A stretch of DNA of 64,000 nt from Costus lasius (Eukaryota; Streptophyta; Magnoliopsida; Zingiberales; Costaceae). Below the pieces are notes generated by a model. The model saw nothing but the letters and a program-made list of their open reading frames with translations. It had not been told where the DNA came from and did not search any database. The position numbers were made by a program, and so were the translations under genes. The stretch's first letter is position 1. Every line of letters starts with the position of its first letter. Positions 11,335-22,300 of this stretch are shown here, piece by piece. The stretch spans positions 5,670,001 to 5,734,000 of the forward strand of contig CM050454.1 of NCBI GenBank assembly GCA_027563935.2, in the 5' to 3' direction.

Positions 11335-11864
11335 TGTATAATAAAACTTATGGGCTAATGGAAGTTATAGGTTAAAGTTCAGAGAGCATCTACGCCGTTT
11401 ATTTACGTAGAGCAGAATAGTTAATGCTTTCATAGTTGAAATCTACAGTGCCACTTCTACCCAAATCAATGTCGCCATCATCACTCTCCGGGTATTTCCT
11501 CCCTTTCTTTGTAAAATGTTCTATGCTCTCTCTACTGCGGTTTATGGATCTAGTTCTATTTGAATGGTATAAATTTTTTGATATTAAGGGCTTAGTTCTT
11601 TGCATTCAGATTTATTATATTTTTTCTTTCTCTCTGCTCTCGATTCCCTCTAAAGAAACATGTCCTAAATGTAATGTATTAATGTGAAAATTTTGTGATA
11701 TTAAATTGCGCAATTAAAGAGTTAGCGAGTGGTAGATGAGTGTGGGTTGACAAGTCTTTCTCATTTGACTTTTTGGTTTTTCTCACACTGCACATAATCA
11801 ACAAGACAACAAGTAAAAAATTCCATTCGGATCTTAATACAAAGTTCAACGCCAGAAATCTCCC
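11335..11864. other. Intergenic DNA downstream of the ATL gene
   Basis: AT-rich and without a coding signal. It probably contains distal 3'-flanking sequence of the ATL gene on the minus strand. Confidence 0.5.
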
Positions 11865-12030
11865 TCCACTCTTTCGCATCTACCTTCTGAATCAAGAATT
11901 CTCATCCATTAGTTGAATCCTTGACTTTTGGAGACTTGGCAATCAAATCCACTCTTTCGCATCTACCTTCTGAATCAAGAATTTTCATCCATTAGTTGAA
12001 TCCTTGACTTTTGGAGACTTGGCAATCAAA
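11865..12030. repeat. Two-copy 83-bp tandem duplication at the 3' end of the ATL gene
   Basis: Units 11865-11947 and 11948-12030 are nearly identical; the clearest mismatch is CTCATCC versus TTCATCC. The right unit holds the last codons and stop of the ATL gene, and the left unit repeats them in the 3' UTR. The near identity implies a recent event. Confidence 0.9.
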
Positions 12031-12809
12031 GAGCTTCCCTCTGCACATCCCATGCTTCCCTGCTCTACGTCTCCTTCTCTTTGGCTACAGCAAGGACCGC
12101 CGCTCCTCCTCCCCTGACTCCAAAGCCTACTCAGCGATCGGAATCTCGCCGAAAGCGGCGACCTTGGCTCTGAAACCGGCGATGGAAACCCCTCCACCGC
12201 CGTCCTCGGTATCTCAATCACCAGCGACCTCCAAGGTCGTTCCTCTGATATAGCGGAGGCTGCGGCGGCCACGTTCCCTGCATTGACCTGATCTTGACTG
12301 CCCCAAACCAACACGTTAGTCGGGAAGACAGGCGAGACATCCAAGGAATCCTGCGCAGGCGCCTCCTCGTCGGGATTTGTCTTCCCGATGGGGCTCCGGC
12401 AGAGGGGGCAGGTGGAGTGAGAGTGGAACCACATGCCGATACACTCCAGGTGGAACCCGTGGCCGCACCCGGGGAGGATCCGCGCCTCCTCTCCCTCGCC
12501 GAGCTCGGAGAGGCAGACCGCGCACTCGAGCTGCTCCTTACAGTCTGCGGCGCGGTAGACGGTGACGGGAAGCGAGCGAAGGATGGCGGGGTCGAGGCCG
12601 CTGCCGGGAGAAACGTCAGCGGCGAAGACGAAGCGAGCGCCGGCTCGGTTGTGGCGGAGGAAGTACCTAGCGTAGAGGTAGAGGAAGGAGACGAAGATGA
12701 CGGCCATGAAGAAGAAGGTGACCGCCGTCACCAACACCGCGCTGCTGATTCTGACGGTGACGGCGGCGCTGCCGCCGATCATCGGATCGCCGCTCACTGG
12801 TGAGCTCAT
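11985..12809 (-). CDS. ATL-family RING-H2 E3 ubiquitin ligase
   Basis: A 274-residue intronless frame. One transmembrane helix spans about residues 22-47, followed by a basic stretch (ARYFLRHNR). The GLD motif follows (GSGLDPAILRSLP, 69-81), then a RING-H2 finger with C96, C99, C115, H117, H120, C123, C134 and C137 and the conserved W between the sixth and seventh ligands. TM, GLD and RING-H2 in this order define the plant ATL family: membrane-anchored E3 ligases that recruit E2 enzymes, many of them quickly induced in stress responses. The C-terminal half is low-complexity, Ser/Arg-rich and probably disordered. The start is the first Met of the frame. Codons are very GC-rich against AT-rich flanks, as in many monocot intronless genes. 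The final 14 or so codons lie in the 83-bp tandem repeat. Confidence 0.92.
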   Translation of the reverse strand: MSSPVSGDPMIGGSAAVTVRISSAVLVTAVTFFFMAVIFVSFLYLYARYFLRHNRAGARFVFAADVSPGSGLDPAILRSLPVTVYRAADCKEQLECAVCLSELGEGEEARILPGCGHGFHLECIGMWFHSHSTCPLCRSPIGKTNPDEEAPAQDSLDVSPVFPTNVLVWGSQDQVNAGNVAAAASAISEERPWRSLVIEIPRTAVEGFPSPVSEPRSPLSARFRSLSRLWSQGRRSGGPCCSQREGDVEQGSMGCAEGSSLIAKSPKVKDSTNG

Positions 12810-14394
12810 TATGGACTATCAATCAGTAGCTTCCTTGATTGTAATTGAAGAAACGAGCCAAGAACTGAGCTGAAGAAAGATTCAAGAATGAAATCCAAGG
12901 TGAGACTTTTGCGGTCTACGCGGCATTTAATGCGGTTGCAGAGTTTGACGTCGAAATCGTTTGGAAGCGTGTAAAAATTTCTCGGCGTGGTTGCGGGGTG
13001 GGCCTCGTTGACTTCATACAGTATGCAGGCTTGACTTTTTGAGGAAGAATGGGGAAGGAAGAAGAAGAATACAAAGTGGAGCAAGTGAGGGCAGTCGTTT
13101 CGAAGGGGATGTTTCTCGAAAATTGGGGAGGTGGATGAAGAGCTCCGCCTCCTTTATTCACGCTGCTGGAGAAACCTTCAAACTTCAAAGTCGATGCCTG
13201 GGAAGAACTCAAGTCAACTAGAGTTGACTTGCCTGAGTGTCACGTAACTTCGAGTCGTGGATGGGCTAATGATGATATTGAAAATAGTAAAAGATTTATA
13301 TTTTCAAAACATGTAAATTAATCAAATAATACAGAACCAAAAATGTTGCATTATTTGTTGTGATTGAAATCAATAACAATTTTAACACCATAAAAATCTA
13401 ATTAATTGACTTGATGTCTCCAATGGTTGACTTACATATTTGATGTTTGTATTTTTCTTCAATATCACTATGTTTATTGTGCGAATATTGAAATAAAACT
13501 TTATTAAACACTAAGAAATTTGAAAGAAATGGAGGTTTGATTTGAATGAGAAAATGGCACGCGGAGACTTTTGAAATTATAAAGATATGTCAAATCAATT
13601 AGACCTAATAAGGAGAAAAAGCAATGAAGCATTGACTTAAGTATGCTTGTCTATTCTTTCAAAAAAAAAATTTGAAAAATGGGGTTAGGCAGCATCTTTT
13701 GTCATAAAACTGTATTTTCTTAGAAAGAATCTACAATAGAAAGAAGAAAATAATAATTTTAATTATTATCTTTTCCTTCTTTCGGTGGTGAATTCTACAA
13801 AAATACAGCATAACACTTTTTCTGTAAAAGAAAGTGTTAAAAGCCTTTTATTGATATCTAATATAAAGCTACTAGATTCTAGAATAGTATATTTTAAATT
13901 AATAATAGATTATTTCTCTAATTAATTTATAAAAATATTTAAAATTTATAAAATTATAGTCTTGAGTTGTAGGTCTACCATGGCGACAAATATGAAAAAT
14001 TATAAGTTAAATTTAACTTAAAAATTATAATTTTAAATATGATATTGCAAGAAAGATACGTAAAAAGTGATTCTCTACTATCGCTTGACTTGGTATATAA
14101 CACCAAGGATGGAATTGTAATATTCTGATTTATTCTAACAGGAGAATTTTTTCCCAAAAAAAATGATAATATTATATACAAAGCTTAGTGATAATATAAT
14201 TATTAATTTGAGCTTAAATATTTTAAATTAAGATATATAAAATAATTATTAATTTTTTAAATTAAGTAATTATATTCGTTGATCAATCAAACTAATAATA
14301 TCTTCCTGGGATTTGGGATCAGTATTATCAATTATAATACACTCAAAATCATGGAGATAATAGATCATGGCAGCTGACATTTTTCAGAGAATAA
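12810..14394. other. Upstream region of the ATL gene and AT-rich intergenic DNA
   Basis: 12810-13220 is the likely promoter and 5' UTR of the minus-strand ATL gene; its short open frames look like chance. 13250-14390 is AT-rich with no gene seen. Confidence 0.5.
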
Positions 14395-14655
14395 TTAACT
14401 TAAACGCCAAGGCTCCTTATTGAGGAACATCTCAATCTCGGAGCAGCCGCCGGTCAAATCCTTGGCGGCGGAACCGTCGACACCAACGAATAATTTGCAG
14501 CCATGTGGACAGTGTGGCTGAGCTGTAGAATCTAAGGAATCCGAATCACGATCTACATGCTGGCAGATAGAATCCAACGCCACGATACGCACTAGATCTC
14601 CTTCGGATCCTATCACTTCACCCCTGGATTTGTTCTTAGTATTAATATTTAACAT
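14395..14655 (-). CDS. Hypothetical small ORF (86 aa)
   Basis: An open frame with ATG and stop in a locally GC-richer patch, encoding an acidic peptide with a Cys/His cluster (CPHGC). I recognise no family. It is oriented away from the DVL gene, with its start about 440 bp upstream of that gene. It may be an exon, a decayed fragment or chance. Confidence 0.18.
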   Translation of the reverse strand: MLNINTKNKSRGEVIGSEGDLVRIVALDSICQHVDRDSDSLDSTAQPHCPHGCKLFVGVDGSAAKDLTGGCSEIEMFLNKEPWRLS

Positions 14656-15002
14656 GAAAAAAAATATAACTAAAAATCAAATCCTTCACCTTTGAAACAA
14701 GCGGGGTACACCTAATGCAAACAATGGACAATTTTACTAAACTGGAGTCAACCACTGACAAACTGTCCTCCCTGAGTCAGCTTCTCCACTTGAATATCCA
14801 AGATAAGCCCCCCCTTCTTCCAGTTTAAGGATCCCCTTCATCCCTAATTTAATCCCCTCTCCATGTTCTTGGCGCCATTAAAAATGGCCTCTGCTCCCGA
14901 GGATGACCATGTTCAGTCCCCCCTCATGGCTCATGCATCGTAGCCCTAGTCAAATTATAGTAATGTTTTCTCCATAGATCCCCATGCACGCCATGTGTTT
15001 GT

Positions 15003-15016
15003 GTATATATATATAT
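15003..15016 (+). promoter_or_regulatory. TATA box region of the DVL gene
   Basis: A run of TATATATATATA about 85-95 bp upstream of the DVL start codon, well placed to set a short 5' UTR. Confidence 0.5.
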
Positions 15017-15098
15017 GCCCTAGCTCGGAGAGGAACCCTAAGGCTGAGCAATTCTCAGGAGTATAATTGAGAATAGTACGTCTGCGTAAGTAGGAATA

Positions 15099-15239
15099 AT
15101 GGCGGAGGCGAGGAGGAAGAAGGGGAGGACGCTGGCCGGAAGGTGGGCGGCGCTGGTGAAGGAGCAGCGGGCAAGGATATACATCCTGCGCCGCTGCGCC
15201 ACCATGCTCCTCTGCTGGTACATCCATGGCGACGACTGA
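15099..15239 (+). CDS. DVL/ROTUNDIFOLIA-like (RTFL) small polypeptide
   Basis: A 46-residue frame. The C-terminal half carries the RTF/DVL core: [20 protein letters not shown], residues 21-40. Arabidopsis DVL/RTFL peptides have a near-identical block (EQRARxYIxRRCVxMLLCW). The N terminus is short and basic (ARRKKGR), at the small end of the family. Family knowledge: these non-secreted, plasma-membrane-associated peptides restrict polar cell proliferation along organ axes, and overexpression shortens leaves, pedicels and fruit. The start is the only Met before the basic N terminus. A TATA run lies just upstream, and a CT-rich tract (15339-15374) follows in the probable 3' UTR. The gene is intronless, like its relatives, and small enough to be missed by gene callers. 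Confidence 0.88.
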   Translation: MAEARRKKGRTLAGRWAALVKEQRARIYILRRCATMLLCWYIHGDD

Positions 15240-18200
15240 ATGAGCAGGAGACTGGATGCAGGCTCTTGATTTAGTCCTTCCTGACTTGCTACTTGTGCAC
15301 CACGGCCCTTGGGCGTGGTTTTTTCCTTCTTTTAATTTTCTTCTTCTTCTTCTCCATCTTCATCTTCTTCTTCTGATCATCTCTGAGCTGATGTCCATTT
15401 CATGGCCATTCTCCTTTTTTTTTTCCAGTTCCAGATCAGAGAGATTATGGATACTGGGTTGTGTGCAGCCTGTGGTGGCTGCAGTGTTGAGAAGGCCTAA
15501 TTGGATGTTCAGTGTTCTTGTTTAATGTTATAGTCCTGGTGATTTTGTAAAAAGGCCCAAAGGTTTCATCTATTATATATAAATAATGATCTTTGTACTC
15601 ATAGGCTCTTGATTTACAAAATAATAAGAAACACAAGGATGCATACATTTTTTTTCCGTATAGGAGGACATTTCATTCCTCCAAATCTAATCTCCAATAT
15701 CCATAATTAAGATTGATGAACCCTCCAGAAGTAGCTTGTTCAAAGCACAAATAACTTGTTGATCATGTATTTAATTAAAAATATTATTATTATAGTCAAA
15801 ATGGCTAGCAAAAGCGAGTGTTGAGAGCGAGCTGATAGTGACAAGAGCAAGTGACTAATGAGAGCAAGTGGCGATTGGCAAGACACCTAGTTGAGAGAGC
15901 AAGTGCCAAGAGAGATAGTAAGGGCCTAATTGGAATTAGAATTTGCAAATAAAATTTTAGGTTGGATTCAATATCAAGTTTCACCACTAATGATTAGAAT
16001 TTCTTAGAGTCCATCTTTCTAAATTTTTTGAAGAACTGAACTGAACAACCGTTGGATCACCTACACAACACAAAGGAGCCCTAGGATCAAAACAAATTAA
16101 GTATTACATGATAATATCCTCCTCCTTACATGCACCACACATTTACTAATCAGATTTTAAGGAGGTCTCATCCAACTATTTCAAATGGTAATTTTCTTAA
16201 AATCTTTACTATTTCAAATAGTAATCTCTCTAGAATCTTTTAGGAGACGATGTCTCTTGAAAATTTTTTTTCCACGATGCCTGATCTAACTTAGGTTTTC
16301 TTTATTAAAATTAGGTTGAATCGAGTCAGATTTGATTTTTTTTTTTCTTTTGCCATTTCTACTCAAAATAAGTACAAAAAGAATTCAATACACCCCTCAC
16401 CCTCATCTTTATTGAAAACAAGCTACCTCTTGCACTTAGAAATAGGGTTAAAGGGGATGAATGTAAATTAATTTCTCTAAAACTGCTTTTGGTTCATATT
16501 GAACTATTGTTGACTTCACAAATTATGCCGTTGACCTAATTCCATCGTCAACCATTAGACCCAGCACGATCTTAAAGCACATAAAGTGGGCTTCCACTTT
16601 AAAGCCCAAACTTCTATAGGCTCACATTAAACCAACGGCACCCTAACTTAAATGTATAATTAAAAGGAAAATTTCAAAAAATAAATTAAAAAATGAAAAA
16701 TGTAACACGAGTAAAAAATGCTGAAAAAGAAATGAAATTGTAGGTGACAAAACAAGTCACTATCGCCATTGCCGAGGAACCACGGCGATTCCACATGCCA
16801 TTCATCCATCCACATAACACATTGATTGTTGTTGTTGCTACCGGCTAGCTACTTTTTTTTTAATAAGTGCGAGCAATATTACAATGATTTAATGCACAAA
16901 ATCTTAAATTAAAAATTTTATAATCCATAAACTTTAGATAATCTATCGATTTTCACATAGTAAATTTTGGTTAATTAATCAAGATGAAGCTTAATTAAGA
17001 CTTGCTTATCAATAGCTATAGTTTTTACTAATTGAACTAACTGACACTTTCAATTAAAGGAGATTATTGTCACTAACTAAGATTTATCTCACTGGTATTA
17101 CCGTAAATACTACAATTAGAGAAGACTATCTTCGTCAATAAATCGAAGATTTATAATCTGGTCCTTCATGTCTTTTAGTTTGGTAATGAGGTAAAAAGAG
17201 TACAAAAATGCTACAAAAATTTGTTCAAACTAGAATCCCTAGATTTAGAGTATCTATGGCTCTATCTATTAAGTGGACCACTTTATATTCTATTTCCCTT
17301 GTTTTTTATTGACCAACATCACACTCCTCCAACTCTTATATTTGTCTATCTTGCTCCATGTTATATAACACATGCTTTGGTCCCACACCTTTCTATTTCA
17401 TCTATAAATAATAATAATAATAGTTGATAATTAGTTAAATAGAATATGAATAATTAGGATTTGACATATAAAGAAATCTAAATATTAAAATACTAAAGTC
17501 TAAAACATTGAATGTTGAAACCTAAATCACTATAACTAGGTTAAATTGATGCATGTGATAGTAAAGAGAAAAAAGAACATCTACCAATTTTTAATAGTAG
17601 GTTTTGTGAAAAAAAAATAATTTTCTCATTTAATGAGGTGGAAATTGTTTTTTTTTTTATTTTTTTTACTTATCATTAGTGCTGTCCACTTAATTAATTA
17701 GGTAAGATGGGTCTGCCCCTAGTAATTAGGTTAATATTGTAATGAAAAATTAGTTTGACTCTGCCTTTAAATATTGGAAAGAAATCTTGCAAAAATCTTT
17801 TCTATGCATCACAGTTTTGCATTCATTGATTAATGTAGTTTGACTGATCCATCATGCCACAGTCATGGCCATTTCCTCTTCCTTAATTATCATAAGATAA
17901 ATTATAATTACAAGTTGTTAATCTACTGTGTAATCAGTTCTAGATTATATATAAAAAAGCTTCTTCTAGGGTTGGTCCATGTATCAACTTGTGCACACAG
18001 AGTACAAGTAGCTGATGATTTTGACTTTGGTGGTGTTCTTGATGATTTTCTCCACTTCCAATGGCCTAGGTCACTAGCTGATTTTTCCCATTTGTCAGGA
18101 GTGGTTAGTATCTTGTAGTTGACTAGATATATTTTTTAGAACAAAAGTAAAGTTTACTTTATCTAAATTATTGAGGCAATGCAAACTAGACCCTTTTTTT

Positions 18201-19328
18201 TTCTATTTTCTTCAAAAATGAATTATCAGAAAGTGCAAATTATGCAGTTTTCCATCAGAATCAAGGCTGGTAGGACTCACAGTGTGGGGGATGGAATGGT
18301 ATTAAATGCCTGAACAAAGTCTTCCAGGCAGTGAGCAACCCCAAATCCTCAAAAGTCAACATATACATAAACAAATGATTACGCATATATAATCGCAGAA
18401 ACATGAAAAAGGTCCAGCATTTCTGATTTCTCATTCAGAAGCACTGAAGCAGAATCGCTCCTTTTTAAGGATATGCTATGATGAAGATACAGACAGTCGC
18501 GTAAAAAAAAAATGTAATTTTGCACTCTTGCGTAAAGTCAACTCACTGGATAGAATTTGAGTCAACTAATTATCCATGTACTGGGAATTTGATGCAGCTC
18601 TTGTGATGGGTAGTTTTCGGGTTTAAGCTGTGGCAGCGGCATGATGATGATGATCATCGTCATCCCTTGGGATTGGATTCTTCTGCCTTCGATTATTTTA
18701 TTCGACGGGTGTCTTCTTCCTTGGACTTTGCAGTTGTCCAGAGTCCACTGTCACATTACTTCAACCTTTCCTCCTGTTCCCTCCTCTTGCTTCCATCATG
18801 CTTCTTAAATTTCCTCCCCTTTTCCGGTCTCCTCGACCTGTTCCTGCTGCCCATTCGGCACAAGGGAGCGCGAGTTGATACCCACGAACTCCCAAGCCAC
18901 ATTTTTTTTTGTTTAAAAATTTGATTTTTGGAAGAAGAGGATTCGGTGTATTTCTTATTCTAATCTCCATTCTGTGTTGATTTATGGGAGAGTAGAAAAA
19001 CACGCGGGAGGAGAAGAGGCAGGGAGATATGCTGTGCCTGAAAGCAGAAGTTTTGGGGCACGACATGTATTCCTCCCCTGGCGTCATCCTTCCAGTCAAT
19101 CTGTAAGGCTTTGAACCCCCCTCCAACTGCAGATTTCTTTCTGTGAGACTTTTTTGAGTTCGGTTCTTGTTCGCTTCCCTTGTCCGGATGTAATTGAAGG
19201 TTGAATCAAAGTAGGGTGTTTAGGTGTTGAAATACCTGATCAAAAAGGGGCCTTTTGGTGTTTTCTTTTGTTTGTTTGAGAGTAAATTGTGTGAAATCGT
19301 CGCCAGGGGAAGATCGATCCAGAAAGTG
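15240..19328. other. Intergenic region between the DVL and DUF547 genes
   Basis: No gene recognised. It has a TTC/CTT-rich stretch at 15339-15374, several T and A homopolymers (for example 16339-16346 and 16852-16861) and AT-rich sequence. About 18600-19328 is less AT-rich and probably holds the promoter and 5' UTR of the DUF547 gene. Confidence 0.55.
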
Positions 19329-22300
19329 ATGCATAAGGTGGGGAAGAATCGCGGAGAGGAGTCGCTTTCCCGGCGGTCGGATCCGTCTTCGTGTTCCTCC
19401 GGCGATGGCTCGGCGAGCTGTTCCGGTGTCGATGTGAGTGACTCTTATGTTCGTTCTTCCCTTTCCAAAATTCAAGGATGAATCTGTAAAAAGTTATCCA
19501 CCGCGTTGCTTTTTTTTATTATCAGTTTTGTCTAATTCTAGAATAACGAAATGATAAGGGCGAGTAGGAACAAAATTTGTTGTTTTGAGGAGCATTTCTG
19601 TTTTTCTCAAAATTCTTGGTTTAGGGTTTTTTGTCACTACTTTTGTTTGGTATGCCAAATTTCCATTGAATTCTAATTTGATGCGTTGATTCTTGTTAGG
19701 ATGGCAAGAGCGCTGATGGTGCTGCAAGAGAAGGGAGACGCAGAAGAATGTACTGCTACAGATCTCTGCTGGAACAGGAAGTAAGTGCATCGTATTGTAA
19801 TGCTGTCTTCTCATCGGAGATTATGCTGGTGATGTTTCATATCGGAGTATTATTTCAGGGACAGGAAATTACAACTATAAAACCAAATTTTCCTGTGTTT
19901 TTCATGTAATTCAGAGGGAAAACATGGAATGCTTTAATGATTCTGTATAGGTTTGTGGTGATCTTCTCATGTTTATTTGGTTCCATGCATCTGCATCATG
20001 CAAACTGCTGATCAACAGATTGAAGACAATTTCACTTCCTTACTACAGTTGAAAAGAAATTATTGTGGATAAACTATAATAATATTGATATGCGTTCTTA
20101 TCCTTAAATATATTTTCATGATTGTTCTAAGCTGAAGTGCACTATGATGAACTCTAAAATCACTTGCAGGTTCAGAGTTTGCAGCATCAACTTCAGGAAG
20201 AGATTGATCTGCATGTGGCTTTGGCCAATGCTGTAGCCTATAATGCACATAATGTTGGTTCTTTGTTGAACTCTCCTTCCAATCTTCCAGACAAAGTACA
20301 CACTAAAGATTCTTTTTAATATTTTGGTCATATGATTCGGAAGTACAACTGGCGGTATATTAAGATCTTTGGCCGTTGATTAATCTTCAGGCCCTCGACC
20401 TTCTGGCTAATGTATCAACATTGGAGATTACAGTTTTAAAGCTTGAAGAGGAGTTGGCTACTTTGGAGCTTCAGCTTTGTCAAGAGAGGAATGAACGTCG
20501 TGTTGCCGAAAACAATATAGGATGTTTAGCATCACAATCGCCAGAAGCACCATCAAGATCTTCTAGTTGTACGTGGGAAGAGGTATCATGATCTTTTGCC
20601 ATTTTCGGTCACTTCTGTTTGTGTTACTTCAACTGGCTAATGGTTCCTAACTGCCTACTGCCTTTTCTAGCACATATCTTCTTTGAGGGTTTCAAAGTTT
20701 GGCTTGAATCAAATACCTGGCGCATTGCAACACAATCTATTATATAGTAGAAATTCAAAGTTAGCAACATCAAACAAGGCATTGGATGAGTTCCCTGGAG
20801 ATGAGGTCTCATTTTTTTGCTATCTGTACTGAATTTATATGCTGCTCTTATAATATAGGAAATTGTTGTGATAATTTATCAACTCTCTTATTTTTTTGAT
20901 TCAGTTATTAGGATCATCTGGGAAGATTGAAGCAGGGAACCAGTCAGATGCTTGTCTTCAGCAATCTGATGCAGAGGAATTGAAGAAGGATCTTTTAAAA
21001 ATAAACCTTTGGAACCATCCCAACCAGCTTTCAGAAGAAATGATGAGGTGCATGAGAAATATATTTCTTTGCCTATCTGAATCATCAGATATCTCTTCGA
21101 AGGCATCTTCTTCAGAGTGTTTGCCTTCTCAATCTTCACCAATTGGTCGTCCATCACCTTCATTAACTTCTTTTTCTGATTCATCCTTTATACCCTCAAC
21201 TTTGCAAAACCCTTGTGGGACACGTAAAAATTATGGTATTTTAGATCAAGTGGATGCGTTTGATCCTTACGGAGTTAATGGCAAAGTCAACTGGAGGGAT
21301 ACTGGTTGCTACAGTCAGGCAGCAGAAGTTTCTTGGATGTCAGTGGGGAAGGAACAACTAGAATATGCTTCTGAAGCTCTAAAGGGCTACAGGTGTGATG
21401 GTCAAATTATTTCTTAAAGTTCTAAGGAATTCATGTGATTTGATCTTGCTTAAATGCATATCCACACTAACACGCATCAAACACATGTGGTGTTACTTTT
21501 CCACATAAGACTTTCACCATAAAAAATAATCTTTGATCTCAAAAATTCTTGTTAACAACAACCAAGATTATTATAATATCTTCTTCTGGTGCATCCTAGT
21601 TTAGTCCCAGGTTAGGAATGATATGAGAAGTATTATATAAGGACTCATGAGCTTGCTATTATTAACTTGAGCATATGCATTTAAAATTGAGCCACAATGC
21701 TTTAGGTTCTCACAAGTGATCAGATCAGTTTTCTCATTAGGTAGGTTTTGATAAATGGTGTGAAAACTTAGTCATAAGCAATAAGCATGGTTATAGGCCA
21801 ATAGGAAAGAAATGTCATACATGGTGGAGATGCCATTGGGTTGATCTCACATGTTACGAAGGATAGTTCTTAGTTATATGTTAGACTACGGGCTTAATGA
21901 GGACATTAATCTTAAGTGATGGGGATTGTGATATCCTAATTTAGTCTCACATTACGAATGAGAGGAGAGCTATTATGGTATATAAGGACTACTGGACTTA
22001 CTACCATTAACTTGAGTTTAAACATTTTAAATTGCGTCATGTTGTTTTAAGCTCACCAAGTTGATGAATCACTTTTATCTATGATGTGCTTATTTCCTTA
22101 CATGAACTGATGTGCTTATTTTCTAATATGAATATAAAATCTCAAGGTTACTTATTAACTGATTTTCTAGTTGTGTTACTATCATTGGAAATTCATGCTA
22201 AATGCTATTTTATCTTAATTGTATACACATTACTAATCCTTGTTTTAACTATATGTTTGCTTGTTCTTCTTGGGCCTATTCTATGTGTTTTACTTAAAAA

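Noticed and set aside
12294..12803. 169-aa acidic plus-strand frame opposite the ATL gene
   Set aside because: It is the shadow of the RING-H2 coding strand, Glu/Gly/Ala-rich low complexity.
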